From NCBI GenBank assembly GCA_934692485.1, contig CAKUTX010000004.1, forward strand, positions 82,002-146,001: DNA of 64,000 nucleotides, written 5' to 3'. Under the pieces are notes generated by a model that made no database searches, was not told the origin of the DNA, and saw only the letters and a list, made by a program, of their open reading frames with translations. The stretch is from an uncultured Candidatus Melainabacteria bacterium (GTDB lineage: Bacteria > Cyanobacteriota > Vampirovibrionia > Gastranaerophilales > Gastranaerophilaceae). This document shows positions 54,677 to 63,042 of this stretch, one piece after another (positions within the stretch are counted from its first letter, which is position 1; each line of letters begins with the position of its first letter). The position numbers and the translations under genes are program-made.

Positions 54677-54752
54677 AATATTTCTCCTTATATTGACTTT
54701 TTTTACCTCATAATTAATAACATTATACAATAAAAAAAGAAGGATGTGTATA

Positions 54753-54911
54753 ATGGAATTTTTAAAAAAAATTTTTTGTGATGATGACAAAATTGTCGGC
54801 TTATGCAGTTTCAAAAAGAAAAGCCCCAAAACATACAGCTTTACACCGACTTTCAATGCAACAAAACTTGTCTATGGCACAAATACTAAAATAAACTTCT
54901 TACTTTCTTAG
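54753..54911 (+). CDS. small basic hypothetical protein, 52 aa
   Basis: Starts MEFLKKIFCDDDKIVGLCSF with AAGGA about 8 nt before the ATG. It is rich in K, T and F with two cysteines and no membrane helix. It is divergent from the DUF1858 gene and ends in a 4-nt overlap with the next minus-strand gene. Translation is plausible but unproven; no family recognised. Confidence 0.45.
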   Translation: MEFLKKIFCDDDKIVGLCSFKKKSPKTYSFTPTFNATKLVYGTNTKINFLLS

Positions 54912-55117
54912 CCCAAACAATACAAATTACAGCCCTTTGTAGGATCACCCAAAGCATTTGCTGCAACCCTGCTTTCCGGCCTGTTCGGGTTAGCTTTTTC
55001 AAAATTAAAAGTATTTTTTACAAAATTACTACCGGAATTTACATTCAAACGCCGATAATCTTCCAACGCTCTTACTTGCGACGCTGAATTTATTCCAAAC
55101 AATCTTGATATTCCCAT
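54908..55117 (-). CDS. small hypothetical protein, 69 aa
   Basis: Starts MGISRLFGINSASQVRALED and ends DPTKGCNLYCLG with a C-x3-C pair near the C-terminus. TTGGAG lies upstream of the ATG. No signal peptide or helix. The asparagine-rich middle (NVNSGSNFVKNTFNFEKANP) resembles that of the next gene, with which it may share ancestry. Confidence 0.6.
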   Translation of the reverse strand: MGISRLFGINSASQVRALEDYRRLNVNSGSNFVKNTFNFEKANPNRPESRVAANALGDPTKGCNLYCLG

Positions 55118-55204
55118 AGCAAATTACTCCAAAATTTCCCTGTAACTATATAAAGAAATTTTTTGAGCAAAAATTGCTTAAATCTTGGAAAATGTTACAA
55201 TATA

Positions 55205-55411
55205 TTAAGCCAATAAATCCAAATTATTAGCAAGCGCACCACCTGCTGCTCTTGGATGATTTAAGTTAAAACTACCATTAGTCTGCTGAGCAAAAAGTCC
55301 GGAATTAAACGGATTATTCTCAGTTCGTCTTTGACGGTTATCGCCAAACAGTTGAACTGCATTGACTTTATAAATATTATTCGGTTGTATTTTATCAATT
55401 CCGTTAATCAT
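55205..55411 (-). CDS. small hypothetical protein, 68 aa
   Basis: Starts MINGIDKIQPNNIYKVNAVQ with AAGGA before the ATG at 55411. It is rich in N, G and Q, without membrane segment or known domain. Its end (HPRAAGGALANNLDLLA) is weakly like the neighbouring 69-aa protein. Lineage-specific small proteins of this sort recur in the window. Confidence 0.6.
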   Translation of the reverse strand: MINGIDKIQPNNIYKVNAVQLFGDNRQRRTENNPFNSGLFAQQTNGSFNLNHPRAAGGALANNLDLLA

Positions 55412-55510
55412 ATTTTTGTCCTTACAAATAATAAAACATAAAAATTCTAATTTTTTCAAAATTTATAAAAAATTTTACAAACTTAATAATCGCAACAATA
55501 ATTCAACATA

Positions 55511-55544
55511 TAAAAAAGCCACAGAATAAAAGTTCCGTGGCTCC
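55511..55544 (-). terminator. terminator after the Bax inhibitor-like gene
   Basis: AGCCACGGAAC and the matching TTCTGTGGCT pair around an AT-rich loop, followed by six T on the minus strand. Confidence 0.8.
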
Positions 55545-55562
55545 ATTATTACAAGTACAAAA

Positions 55563-56294
55563 CTAATTTCTTGAATTTAATTTAGCTAACAATCTCAAGA
55601 TTTCTGTGTACAACCATACAAGTGTAATCATCAATCCCATTGCGCCAAACCATTCGTAATCTTTACTCAACATTCTTTCAGACGAAGATTCAATAAAGAA
55701 AAAATCTTGAATTAAGCTCATTGCTCCAATTACAACAACAAACAAGCTAAAACCAATACCTACAGGTCCATTCGTCCATATCAAAGGAATGCTTCTGCTA
55801 AAAAACATTGCAACAAATTGGATTAAATAAATTGCAAGAATAGAAAGTATTGATGTCATTAATACAGCCTGAAATTTTTCTGTATAACGGATTAATTTGG
55901 CCTTATACAAAATCAACATTACCGCCAAAACCGCAAACGTAGCCAAAATCGCTTGAAATACAATTCCATGCCATTGAGCTTCGAAGAATGCGGAGAATGC
56001 ACCCAGTGTTAAACCTTCAAACAATGCATATGGAGCTGCAACATACTTTGCGGCCTTAATATTGAAACACGAAATTAAGACCAAAACAAAACTTACAACC
56101 CCACCCAAAAAGCACAAACCTGTTGCCGCCGGCGGATTTGTAAATAGTGTATGCACACTAATTGCACAACCTGCAAGTAAACAGATAAATAACAAAATTA
56201 TTTTATTTACTGTTCCTTGGATAGTCATAGGCTCGCCATCTAAAATTCTTTCTTGTGGCGCAAACCTATCATCATTTAAGATTGGATTTGACAT
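55563..56294 (-). CDS. Bax inhibitor-1/YccA-family membrane protein
   Basis: A 243-aa protein with seven hydrophobic segments. Family pattern: NKIILLFICLLAGCAISVHT, YALFEGLTLGAFSAFFEAQW with the acidic helix, LMTSILSILAIYLIQF and a final EWFGAMGLMITLVWLYTEIL with conserved acidic residues, after which the chain ends LRLLAKLNSRN. Bacterial members can act as pH-sensitive calcium leak channels or interact with FtsH. A terminator follows. Confidence 0.9.
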   Translation of the reverse strand: MSNPILNDDRFAPQERILDGEPMTIQGTVNKIILLFICLLAGCAISVHTLFTNPPAATGLCFLGGVVSFVLVLISCFNIKAAKYVAAPYALFEGLTLGAFSAFFEAQWHGIVFQAILATFAVLAVMLILYKAKLIRYTEKFQAVLMTSILSILAIYLIQFVAMFFSRSIPLIWTNGPVGIGFSLFVVVIGAMSLIQDFFFIESSSERMLSKDYEWFGAMGLMITLVWLYTEILRLLAKLNSRN

Positions 56295-56373
56295 AATTAA
56301 CTCCTTCCTTTACCATGATTATACAGTATATCAGAAAAATTTGCTATATCTTAATAATTAAATAAGGATTGAA

Positions 56374-58158
56374 ATGTTTTTAGAAAATTATAGAAAATTT
56401 ATTACATATTTTGGGAAAAATAAACGTTGGCAATTGACCGGTTTTTGGGGAATTTCTTTATTAGCTGGAATGCTGGAACTTACCGGAGTCGCTTTAATAT
56501 ATCCGTTTATACTACTTATTATGAAACCGGAAAATATTAATCAATACATCCCTCAATTAAAAGCAACAAATCCAATTCTTATTGCATTAACAATTGGGCT
56601 ATCTGTATTAATAATATTTATTTTAAAAAATTTCTTCATGATTTTTGTTCAGTACATACAAACTAAATTTGTTTGTAATTGGAAAAAAGAAATTTCAGCT
56701 AAAATTATGGAATACTACCTATTTGCACCATACAAGAAAATAATGGAATCATCTCAAGGAGAAAAACTCTACACACTTGGAACATTATGTAATGTCGCCA
56801 TTGACGGTTTTGTTATGCGAGGTTTGAACCTACTCACAAACATTATTATTATCGGTATGATTATCTCACTGCTTTTTGTTAAATTTCCAATACCTGCATG
56901 TGGAACTGTGATATTTGTTATTTTCGCTTTGTTTATACAAAATAAATATTTCAAAAAACGCACAAATATTCTTGCCGAAACAATGGAACGCGTATCAAAA
57001 AAGCACAATGACACTATTTTGGAAAATATTTCTAACATTAAAGAACTAAAAATCCTATCGGCTGAAGAAGAATTTTACGAACAATATCTTAAAACAGAAA
57101 ACAAATACAGAGATGTTCAAATTGCGCAAAGCTTTTACAACGCAATTCCTCCTTACATTGTGGAAATGCTCGTAGTAATGTCATTACTCTTATTAGCGTG
57201 TATTATTTCTATTCAAAGTTCTTCCGACAACTCAAAACTCATGGCTTCCTTTGCAATAGTAGTTGCATCTTTGTTTAGAATTGCACCTGCTCTTAACAGG
57301 GTTCAATCCTCGATTATTAATATCAATTCAACTCGAAATTTTGTAAAAAAATTAAACGAAAAATATGAAAACTTAGACTTGGAAAATTTTAAAAGAATAA
57401 ATTACACTACAAATGAAAAAATAGAATTTCATAAAAAACTTGAATTAAAAAATGTTTCTTTCTCGTACAACAACATAAAAACAGTTATAAAAAATGTTTC
57501 ACTAACAATCAACAAAGGTGATTTTATCGGCATAATCGGGCTTTCAGGAGCAGGGAAAAGCACATTGGCAGACATTATCACTGGACTATTACCTATAGAA
57601 AAAGGAGAAATTTTTATAGATAATACAAAATTAACTCAGAAAAATTTTCAGAATTTTAGACAACTCATAGGCTACGTTCCACAACAAATAAACATATTAG
57701 ATAAGCCAATACGAGAAAACGTTGCCTGGGGATGCAAAAATATAAATGACACAGCAGTCGAGCATGCTCTACAAGCCGCACAATTATATGACGTAGTAAA
57801 AGAATTACCTAACGGGATTTACGATAATATTTTTGTAGGTTCAAACGGTTTATCACAGGGCCAAAAGCAACGACTGGCAATTGCTAGAGCCCTATACCGA
57901 AATCCGAAAATAATTATTCTTGATGAAGCTACTTCTGCTCTCGATGTACAAGTTGAGCATGAAATAACCGAAATGTTAAAAGAAATAGGAACAACAAAAA
58001 CAATTATTGCAATCGCCCACAGATTGTCCACATTAAAAGCGTGTAACAAGCTAATATACATGAAAGACGGCGCGATTGTTGATGTTGGAACATTTGAAGC
58101 ATTATCGGAAAAATATGAAGATTTTAATAATTTGGTAAAATTATCATCAATTAAATAA
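56374..58158 (+). CDS. ABC exporter, fused membrane and ATPase domains
   Basis: A 594-aa half-transporter. Six membrane segments fill about residues 20-310; the ATPase follows with Walker A GLSGAGKSTLADIITG, Q-loop YVPQQ, signature LSQGQKQRLAIARAL, Walker B IIILDEATSALD and the switch histidine in IAIAHRLS. Such type IV exporters move lipids, glycolipids or peptides. No substrate gene is adjacent, so the cargo is unknown. It ends 96 nt before tRNA-Asn. Confidence 0.92.
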   Translation: MFLENYRKFITYFGKNKRWQLTGFWGISLLAGMLELTGVALIYPFILLIMKPENINQYIPQLKATNPILIALTIGLSVLIIFILKNFFMIFVQYIQTKFVCNWKKEISAKIMEYYLFAPYKKIMESSQGEKLYTLGTLCNVAIDGFVMRGLNLLTNIIIIGMIISLLFVKFPIPACGTVIFVIFALFIQNKYFKKRTNILAETMERVSKKHNDTILENISNIKELKILSAEEEFYEQYLKTENKYRDVQIAQSFYNAIPPYIVEMLVVMSLLLLACIISIQSSSDNSKLMASFAIVVASLFRIAPALNRVQSSIININSTRNFVKKLNEKYENLDLENFKRINYTTNEKIEFHKKLELKNVSFSYNNIKTVIKNVSLTINKGDFIGIIGLSGAGKSTLADIITGLLPIEKGEIFIDNTKLTQKNFQNFRQLIGYVPQQINILDKPIRENVAWGCKNINDTAVEHALQAAQLYDVVKELPNGIYDNIFVGSNGLSQGQKQRLAIARALYRNPKIIILDEATSALDVQVEHEITEMLKEIGTTKTIIAIAHRLSTLKACNKLIYMKDGAIVDVGTFEALSEKYEDFNNLVKLSSIK

Positions 58159-58254
58159 AAAAATAAAAAAAAGACTTTACAATAAAAATCTTTTATACTA
58201 TAATAATTATACAAGCTCTGAGAGGGGCGAGACAATTGAATAAATAAGAAATAT

Positions 58255-58326
58255 TCCTCAGTAGCTCAATGGCGGAGCAACCGGCTGTTAACCGGTAGGC
58301 TGTTGGTTCGAGTCCAACCTGGGGAG
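58255..58326 (+). tRNA. tRNA-Asn (GTT)
   Basis: A 72-nt cloverleaf with acceptor TCCTCAG/CTGGGGA (one G-U pair), D arm TAGCTCAATGGCGGAGCA, anticodon GTT in CTGTTAACC and T loop GGTTCGAGTCC. The discriminator is G; CCA is not encoded. tRNA-Asn genes often border mobile DNA, and a mobile region starts directly downstream here. No second copy of its 3' end was found in the window. Confidence 0.95.
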
Positions 58327-58330
58327 TTTT

Positions 58331-58380
58331 TTTCGTATATAAATACAGAGTTTACTTTGTATTTATATACGAAATTTTTT
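58331..58380 (+). terminator. long hairpin terminator after tRNA-Asn
   Basis: TTTCGTATATAAATACA and TGTATTTATATACGAAA form a 17-bp perfect stem with a 10-nt loop, then T-rich sequence. It also may act as a recombination or replication landmark. Confidence 0.75.
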
Positions 58381-58838
58381 AGGTTAGGGGGTATTTTTTG
58401 AGTCATTTCGATTATGGCGGGTAGTTATATTATTTGGGAAAGTTGGCTTTGTGTGCGAGTTTGAGGGGTCGGAAATAATCAAACTAAGTGTCAAACAAAA
58501 TGGTCAAATTAAACATTTTTAAGTTGAACGGTTAGAATGATTATTTAGAGAAGTTGGGTGTGGTTACCATTATAAAGAATATAAAGAAACAGGACAATAC
58601 AGAAAAGGGGAACTTGCCTCAAAGCCCCAGAACATAAATAAAATTAAAAATATTTAGGGTTGCAGAAAAGTCCGATATGTCCGATTTGCATCACTATTGA
58701 GTACTAAAAAAGTCTAATTCTATATAGCAACATGCCTCAAAGGCTTATTTACGTAGGAGGATACCGATGGACTATTATAGGACTTTTGGCATTTGAAAAG
58801 TAACATTGGTTCCAGAAAAAATATTTTTCTGTTACAAT
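58381..58838. other. gene-poor stretch with one 9-codon leader-like frame
   Basis: No real gene is visible between the tRNA-Asn terminator and the repeat sites. One frame, MDYYRTFGI at 58767-58796, has a consensus AGGAGG exactly 6 nt before its ATG. It is followed by GTAACA...TGTTAC and CAGAAAAA...TTTTTCTG inverted repeats. It could be a leader peptide for the downstream nuclease or a chance signal. A coding-like fragment (KEYKETGQYRKGELASKP) near 58590-58630 lacks a start and may be a gene remnant. Confidence 0.35.
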
Positions 58839-58886
58839 AAGGAACCTCAACGGAACTATTTAAGGAACCAAACGGAACCTACTTTG
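58839..58886 (+). repeat. two direct GGAACC...CGGAAC repeats
   Basis: AAGGAACCTCAACGGAAC and AAGGAACCAAACGGAACC stand in tandem 24 nt apart just before the nuclease gene. The same word occurs inverted at 60303-60340. They look like binding sites for a transposase or an element-encoded regulator. Confidence 0.7.
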
Positions 58887-58933
58887 ATATTTATAAAATA
58901 TTTTTTATGTTATCCTTAAATTGGAGGTAAATT

Positions 58934-59938
58934 TTGAAATTACACTATTTCCAACGTTATCACTCAAAAGAAAATGTAGTTACAGCTAATACAATGTTGT
59001 TGCTATCTAGATTGTATTCTTATGATGCAAATAAATTTTATAGATTCTTATCAAATTTTTTAGCAGAAGAATCTCATGCGAATTTATCATTTAATTTGCA
59101 AGAAAATAATGGATGTAGTATTCCTGATGCAACTATTGAGCAACCAAGTTTTAAATTTGTTATAGAAACAAAACTATATTCAAGTTTTGAGTCAGAACAA
59201 CTTTTATGTCATCTGAAGTCATTCAGAAATCAAGATTATAAAATTCTATTAACACTAGATCCTAAGTCTTTTGATAAAAATTTTGAAATAAATTTACATA
59301 ATCAGATAGATAAGTACAATAAAGAAAATAATACAAATATTATACATAAACACCTAACATTTAAACAACTCATTAAATTTGTCCGAGATGAAATAAATGA
59401 TAGAGATTATGATTTAAGCACTGTTGTTGAGGATTTTGAAGATTATTGTTATTTAGAGGGGCTTATACCTGATAGCTGGAAGAGAATGAGAGTTCAACTT
59501 GCTGGTACTACGTTCAATTTAAACAAAGAATTAAATTTATATTATGACAATGCAACAAGAGGCTTCTCCGATCACGAATATTTGGGTTTGTATAATCAAA
59601 AAGCAGTCCGAGCTATTGGTAAAATAAATGCAATTGCAACAGCTGTATATGAAAATGAAAAACTAAAAGTAGAAGTTGAAAATGGTAATATCACAGCAGA
59701 TATGGAAGAAAAAATTAAAATTGCTATAGAACAATCAAAAAAATTTGATTATGATCTTGTAAACTATAAACATCGTTATTTTTTTGTTGATAAATTTTAT
59801 GAAACTGATTTTAAAAAAGTAACACCTTATGCTCCAATGGGAACAAGATTTTTTGACTTATGTGATGTTTTGCAAACGGATAATTTGCCTGATGTTGGTA
59901 CAATTGCAGAATTATTGTATAAAAAAACATGGGAGTGA
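58934..59938 (+). CDS. PD-(D/E)xK nuclease-like protein, 334 aa
   Basis: The N-terminal 130 residues fit a restriction-endonuclease-like fold: LHYFQRYHSKENVVTANTML, then SIPDATIE with the first acidic residue and KFVIETKLYSS with the ExK pair, then YKILLTLDPKSF. The rest (about 200 residues) is unknown, possibly target binding. The start is a TTG with GGAGG 6 nt upstream; no suitable ATG is closer. It sits between repeat sites beside a Mu-like element, so it may be cargo or a defence gene. I cannot show it is a TnsA-type transposition nuclease. Confidence 0.65.
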   Translation: MKLHYFQRYHSKENVVTANTMLLLSRLYSYDANKFYRFLSNFLAEESHANLSFNLQENNGCSIPDATIEQPSFKFVIETKLYSSFESEQLLCHLKSFRNQDYKILLTLDPKSFDKNFEINLHNQIDKYNKENNTNIIHKHLTFKQLIKFVRDEINDRDYDLSTVVEDFEDYCYLEGLIPDSWKRMRVQLAGTTFNLNKELNLYYDNATRGFSDHEYLGLYNQKAVRAIGKINAIATAVYENEKLKVEVENGNITADMEEKIKIAIEQSKKFDYDLVNYKHRYFFVDKFYETDFKKVTPYAPMGTRFFDLCDVLQTDNLPDVGTIAELLYKKTWE

Positions 59939-59964
59939 TGTTGATAAAATTATTATTAGAATAA

Positions 59965-60275
59965 TTATTTATCTTTCCTGCTCGTTAACTCTTCAAGCAC
60001 TTTATACACAAATCTTGTAGTCGTTTTGCATTCAAGAGCCAGTTTATTTATACACTGTTTTGTGCCATCAAAGTTGTCTATAATATATTGTCTTTTGTAT
60101 GGTTGATTGCAATGAGCATGGATTGAGAACTTTTCTCTGCGGCTTTAAGCATTAATTTCTTTGTTGCTTCTAATCCAATGATTGAACATAGATATTGCAA
60201 ATCTTCGGTTGGTAAATTATCTTCTGTTATGTATTTTGCCCATACTGGTTCTTCAGGTTCTTGGTATTTAATCAT
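59965..60275 (-). pseudogene. Mor-family transcription activator, frameshifted
   Basis: The first part (MIKYQEPEEPVWAKYITEDN, then LPTEDLQYLCSIIGLEATKK) is intact, but its frame ends at 60078. A different frame then continues with YKRQYIIDNFDGTKQCINKL, ALECKTTTRFVYKVLEELTS and stops at 59965. Together they give the Mor/Middle-operon-regulator layout: dimerisation helices, then a helix-turn-helix. One base change in length around 60140 splits them. Mor proteins activate middle genes of Mu-like phages. The frameshift suggests decay, unless it is a sequencing error. Confidence 0.6.
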
Positions 60276-60302
60276 ATTACCCCTTTTTTCTCATTATAGT
60301 AC

Positions 60303-60340
60303 AAATGGAACTAAATCAGGTTCCGTTTAGTTCCGTTTGT
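60303..60340 (-). repeat. inverted GGAAC repeats before the Mu-like transposase
   Basis: On the minus strand ACAAACGGAAC, TAAACGGAACC and a further GTTCC/GGAAC site lie within 40 nt, opposite in direction to those at 58839-58886. They are placed where a Mu-like transposase would bind its end or where a repressor would control the transposase gene. Confidence 0.65.
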
Positions 60341-60496
60341 AAAAGTTGCTTAAAATACAATAAACATTTTGCTTTTTCAATATCAGAAAAACAATGATTT
60401 TATAGACTTGAAGTGGCAGTTGTTGATATGTTTCGATATGGATACATTGACTACACAAATCTCGCAAGCAGAGTTAATGTGTGGGAGGAGATATTT

Positions 60497-62372
60497 ATGC
60501 AAAACTCAAATGATTACTGGATTACAACTAAAGCACTTGCTCAAATTAAAGGTTGTTAGAAAAAAAGTAACATCAATTAAAGAAAAATCTGTCCAACTAC
60601 AACCAATAAATTATGTTGTCCCAGAAGGTCAAAAGAAATTGGCTCTTGCAAAATATGATTTAATTAAAAAGTGGGACGAATTTAGATTAAACAAGAAAAA
60701 TAAAACGGTAGCAGGAAAAGATTTTCTTGAGGCATATAATAATGGCTGTATTTGTAACGATTTATTTGATACTGTCGGCAAGGTTGCTATCGGAACAATT
60801 TATGAATGGCATAAAAAGCTTCGTACCTATAATGATGATTGGCATTGTTTGATTAACAACTATACATTCGGTGAAAAAACTAAAAAATCTATTCTATCAG
60901 AAGAAGAAAAATCTGAACTGTTGAAAAATTTGCTACATCCAAATCAGTTAAACATAGGAAAAGCAATTAAATATACGAAAATGGCATTAACACAACGTGG
61001 GTTTAAAAGTTTGTGCTGTGATTTAACATATAGAAGATTTGCTAACAATTACAAAAACGAACATTATAACATTTGGGTTGAAGCAAGAGAAGGCAATAAA
61101 GCTTTGCATGATAAGGTTTTACCATATATCACAAGAGATATTTCGAAGTTGGAAGTCGGGGACGTAATTGTTGGCGATGGACATAAATTAGCCTTTTTCG
61201 CTAAGCATCCTTATACCGGAAATCCTGTAAGACCTACATTGGTTGCTTATCAAGATTGGAAATCAGGAGGTTTTGTCGGGTTTGAAATTATGTTGGAAGA
61301 AAATACTCAATGTATTGCAAGTGCATTAAGGAACTCAATAATAAATTTAGGCAAAATTCCGAAATTTGTGTATCAAGATAACGGCAAGGCTTTTAAATCA
61401 AAATATTTTATTGAAAATGGAATTTCAGGTTTATTTACTAATCTAGGTATTCAGCCAATTTATGCAAAGCCTTACAATGCGAAGGCAAAACCTATTGAAA
61501 GGTTATTTATAGAATTACAAGACAGCTTTGAGGTAATGCTTCCATCTTATACTGGTACAAGTATTGTTAAAAAGCCTGCTCAATTAAAAAGAAATGAAAA
61601 ACTTCATAAATCTATATTCAAATTTAATGTGCCAACAATAGAACAGGTTACACAAGTTCTTGAAATTTGGATGCAAAAATATCATTATGAACAATCTTGT
61701 CCACATGTTGAGGATAAAACAATTGGTGAAGTTCTTGAAAGCGGCAAGAGGGAAGGTGTCAACATTGATACATTAAATGACCTTATGATGGCTCGTGAAA
61801 TTAAGAATATTTATAGAAACGGCATCTTATTCCTCAAAAATAATTATTATGACGAAGCATTATTTGGTTATAAAAAGAAAGTAATAATTAAATACAGCCT
61901 TTTTGATTTAAGTTCTATTAAAGTTTACAAATTAAACGGGGAATTTATATGTACGGCAAAAAGGGTTGAGCCTATTCATCCATTAGCAAATTATCTAGGT
62001 GAGGTAAAAGATATAGAAGATTTAAAACAAAAGACAAAATTAAAGAAACAATTAGAAAAAAGAACGGAACAAGAATATATAAATCATCTAAAACGAAATC
62101 AGGTTTATACTCCGCTATTAACAATGGATTTACCTGAGAAACAAAAAGAGGATGAGATTAAACAATTCAGTCTTGAAGTAAAAACAGATTTTCAAGCAGA
62201 AAATTTCAACGGTTGTTTTAGAACAAGATTTGAAAAGTATGAGCACCTTATCAATAAAGAAAATCTTACTCAAACCGAACAGGAATGGATAAAAGAATAT
62301 GAAAAAACTGATGAATATGAACAAATATATGGTGAAGATAAGGAGATAAGTGATGCACAAATTGTTTGTTAA
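60497..62372 (+). pseudogene. Mu-type DDE transposase (MuA-like), N-terminal frameshift
   Basis: GGGAGGAG lies 6 nt before an ATG at 60497 that opens MQNSNDYWITTKALAQIKGC, the start of a MuA-like winged helix, but a TAG follows at 60557. The rest is in another frame, from about 60552: RKKVTSIKEKSV and onward for about 600 residues. The catalytic triad candidates are in VGDGHKLAFF, VYQDNGKAFKSKYF and KAKPIERLFIELQD. The C-terminal Mu-type beta-barrel and tail follow. A deletion of a few bases near 60556 would explain the break. The frame upstream of 60497 that appears continuous with the transposase is not coding. It overlaps the ATPase gene by 20 nt. Confidence 0.7.
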
Positions 62373-63042
62373 AACACGAAATGTCAAAAACTTCATTGGG
62401 TTAATGAATAATCTTATAGACAAATCCAATGAAGTTCCCAAAATGGGATTAGTTTACGGCGATCCCGGATTAGGCAAAACTCAAACTGCCGTATGGTGGG
62501 CAACAAGAAATGATGCGGTTTATGTCAGAGCCCAAAACAAAATGACCAGCCGATGGCTAATGGAAAAAATTGTTTTTGAACTTGGAGAATCTCCGTCAAG
62601 AAAAATGGCAAACCTTATGGAACAATGTATTGCTCATTTAAGGTTAAAACCTCAAGTAATTATTATTGATGAAGTTAATTATCTTATCAGCCGTTGCAAA
62701 ATCGTAGAAACTTTACGTGATGTTCACGATTTAACAGGTGCTCCTGTTGTATTAATCGGTATGCAGGAAGCTAAAACAAAACTCGGTAAATACAGGCATT
62801 TGTATGACAGGTTATCTGAAATAATAGAATTTAAACCTTTTTCAAAAGAAGATATGGAGGTTATCGTTGAAGAATTATCCGAAATTAAAATAACTGATTA
62901 GGCAAAAGAAATATTTTTTGAAAAAACTAACCGCTTTTGCCAGATTATCAAAGGAATTTCATTACTTGAAAATTTGGCTGCGACAAACGGATTAAACAAA
63001 ATTGATGTAAAACAAGTGAAAGGATTGAACATTGAAAAGTAG
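62353..63042 (+). pseudogene. MuB-like AAA+ ATPase with internal amber codon
   Basis: The partner ATPase that would activate the transposase and choose target DNA. Walker A is GDPGLGKTQTAVWW, Walker B VIIIDEVNYL. AGGAG lies 7 nt before the ATG. The frame stops at a TAG (62899-62901) after ITD, but continues in frame with AKEIFFEKTNRFCQIIKGIS and ends at 63042, giving 229 residues if the amber codon is read. The continuation has the typical helical C-terminus of MuB-like ATPases, so the stop is probably a mutation. The last 11 nt overlap the next gene. Confidence 0.65.

Noticed and set aside
58255-58326. tRNA-Asn as attachment site with a duplicated 3' end
   Set aside because: No second copy of the tRNA 3' end was found before the window ends, so an attachment site cannot be claimed.
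60369-60556. Upstream extension of the transposase frame to 60369
   Set aside because: The coding signal before 60552 is in another frame that starts at 60497 with a strong ribosome binding site; the extension runs across the inverted repeat region side and has no start signal.
58934-62901. Tn7-like transposon with TnsA-TnsB-TnsC order
   Set aside because: The nuclease is separated from the transposase by an opposing Mor-like gene and repeat sites, and the transposase and ATPase resemble MuA and MuB; a TnsA identity could not be supported.
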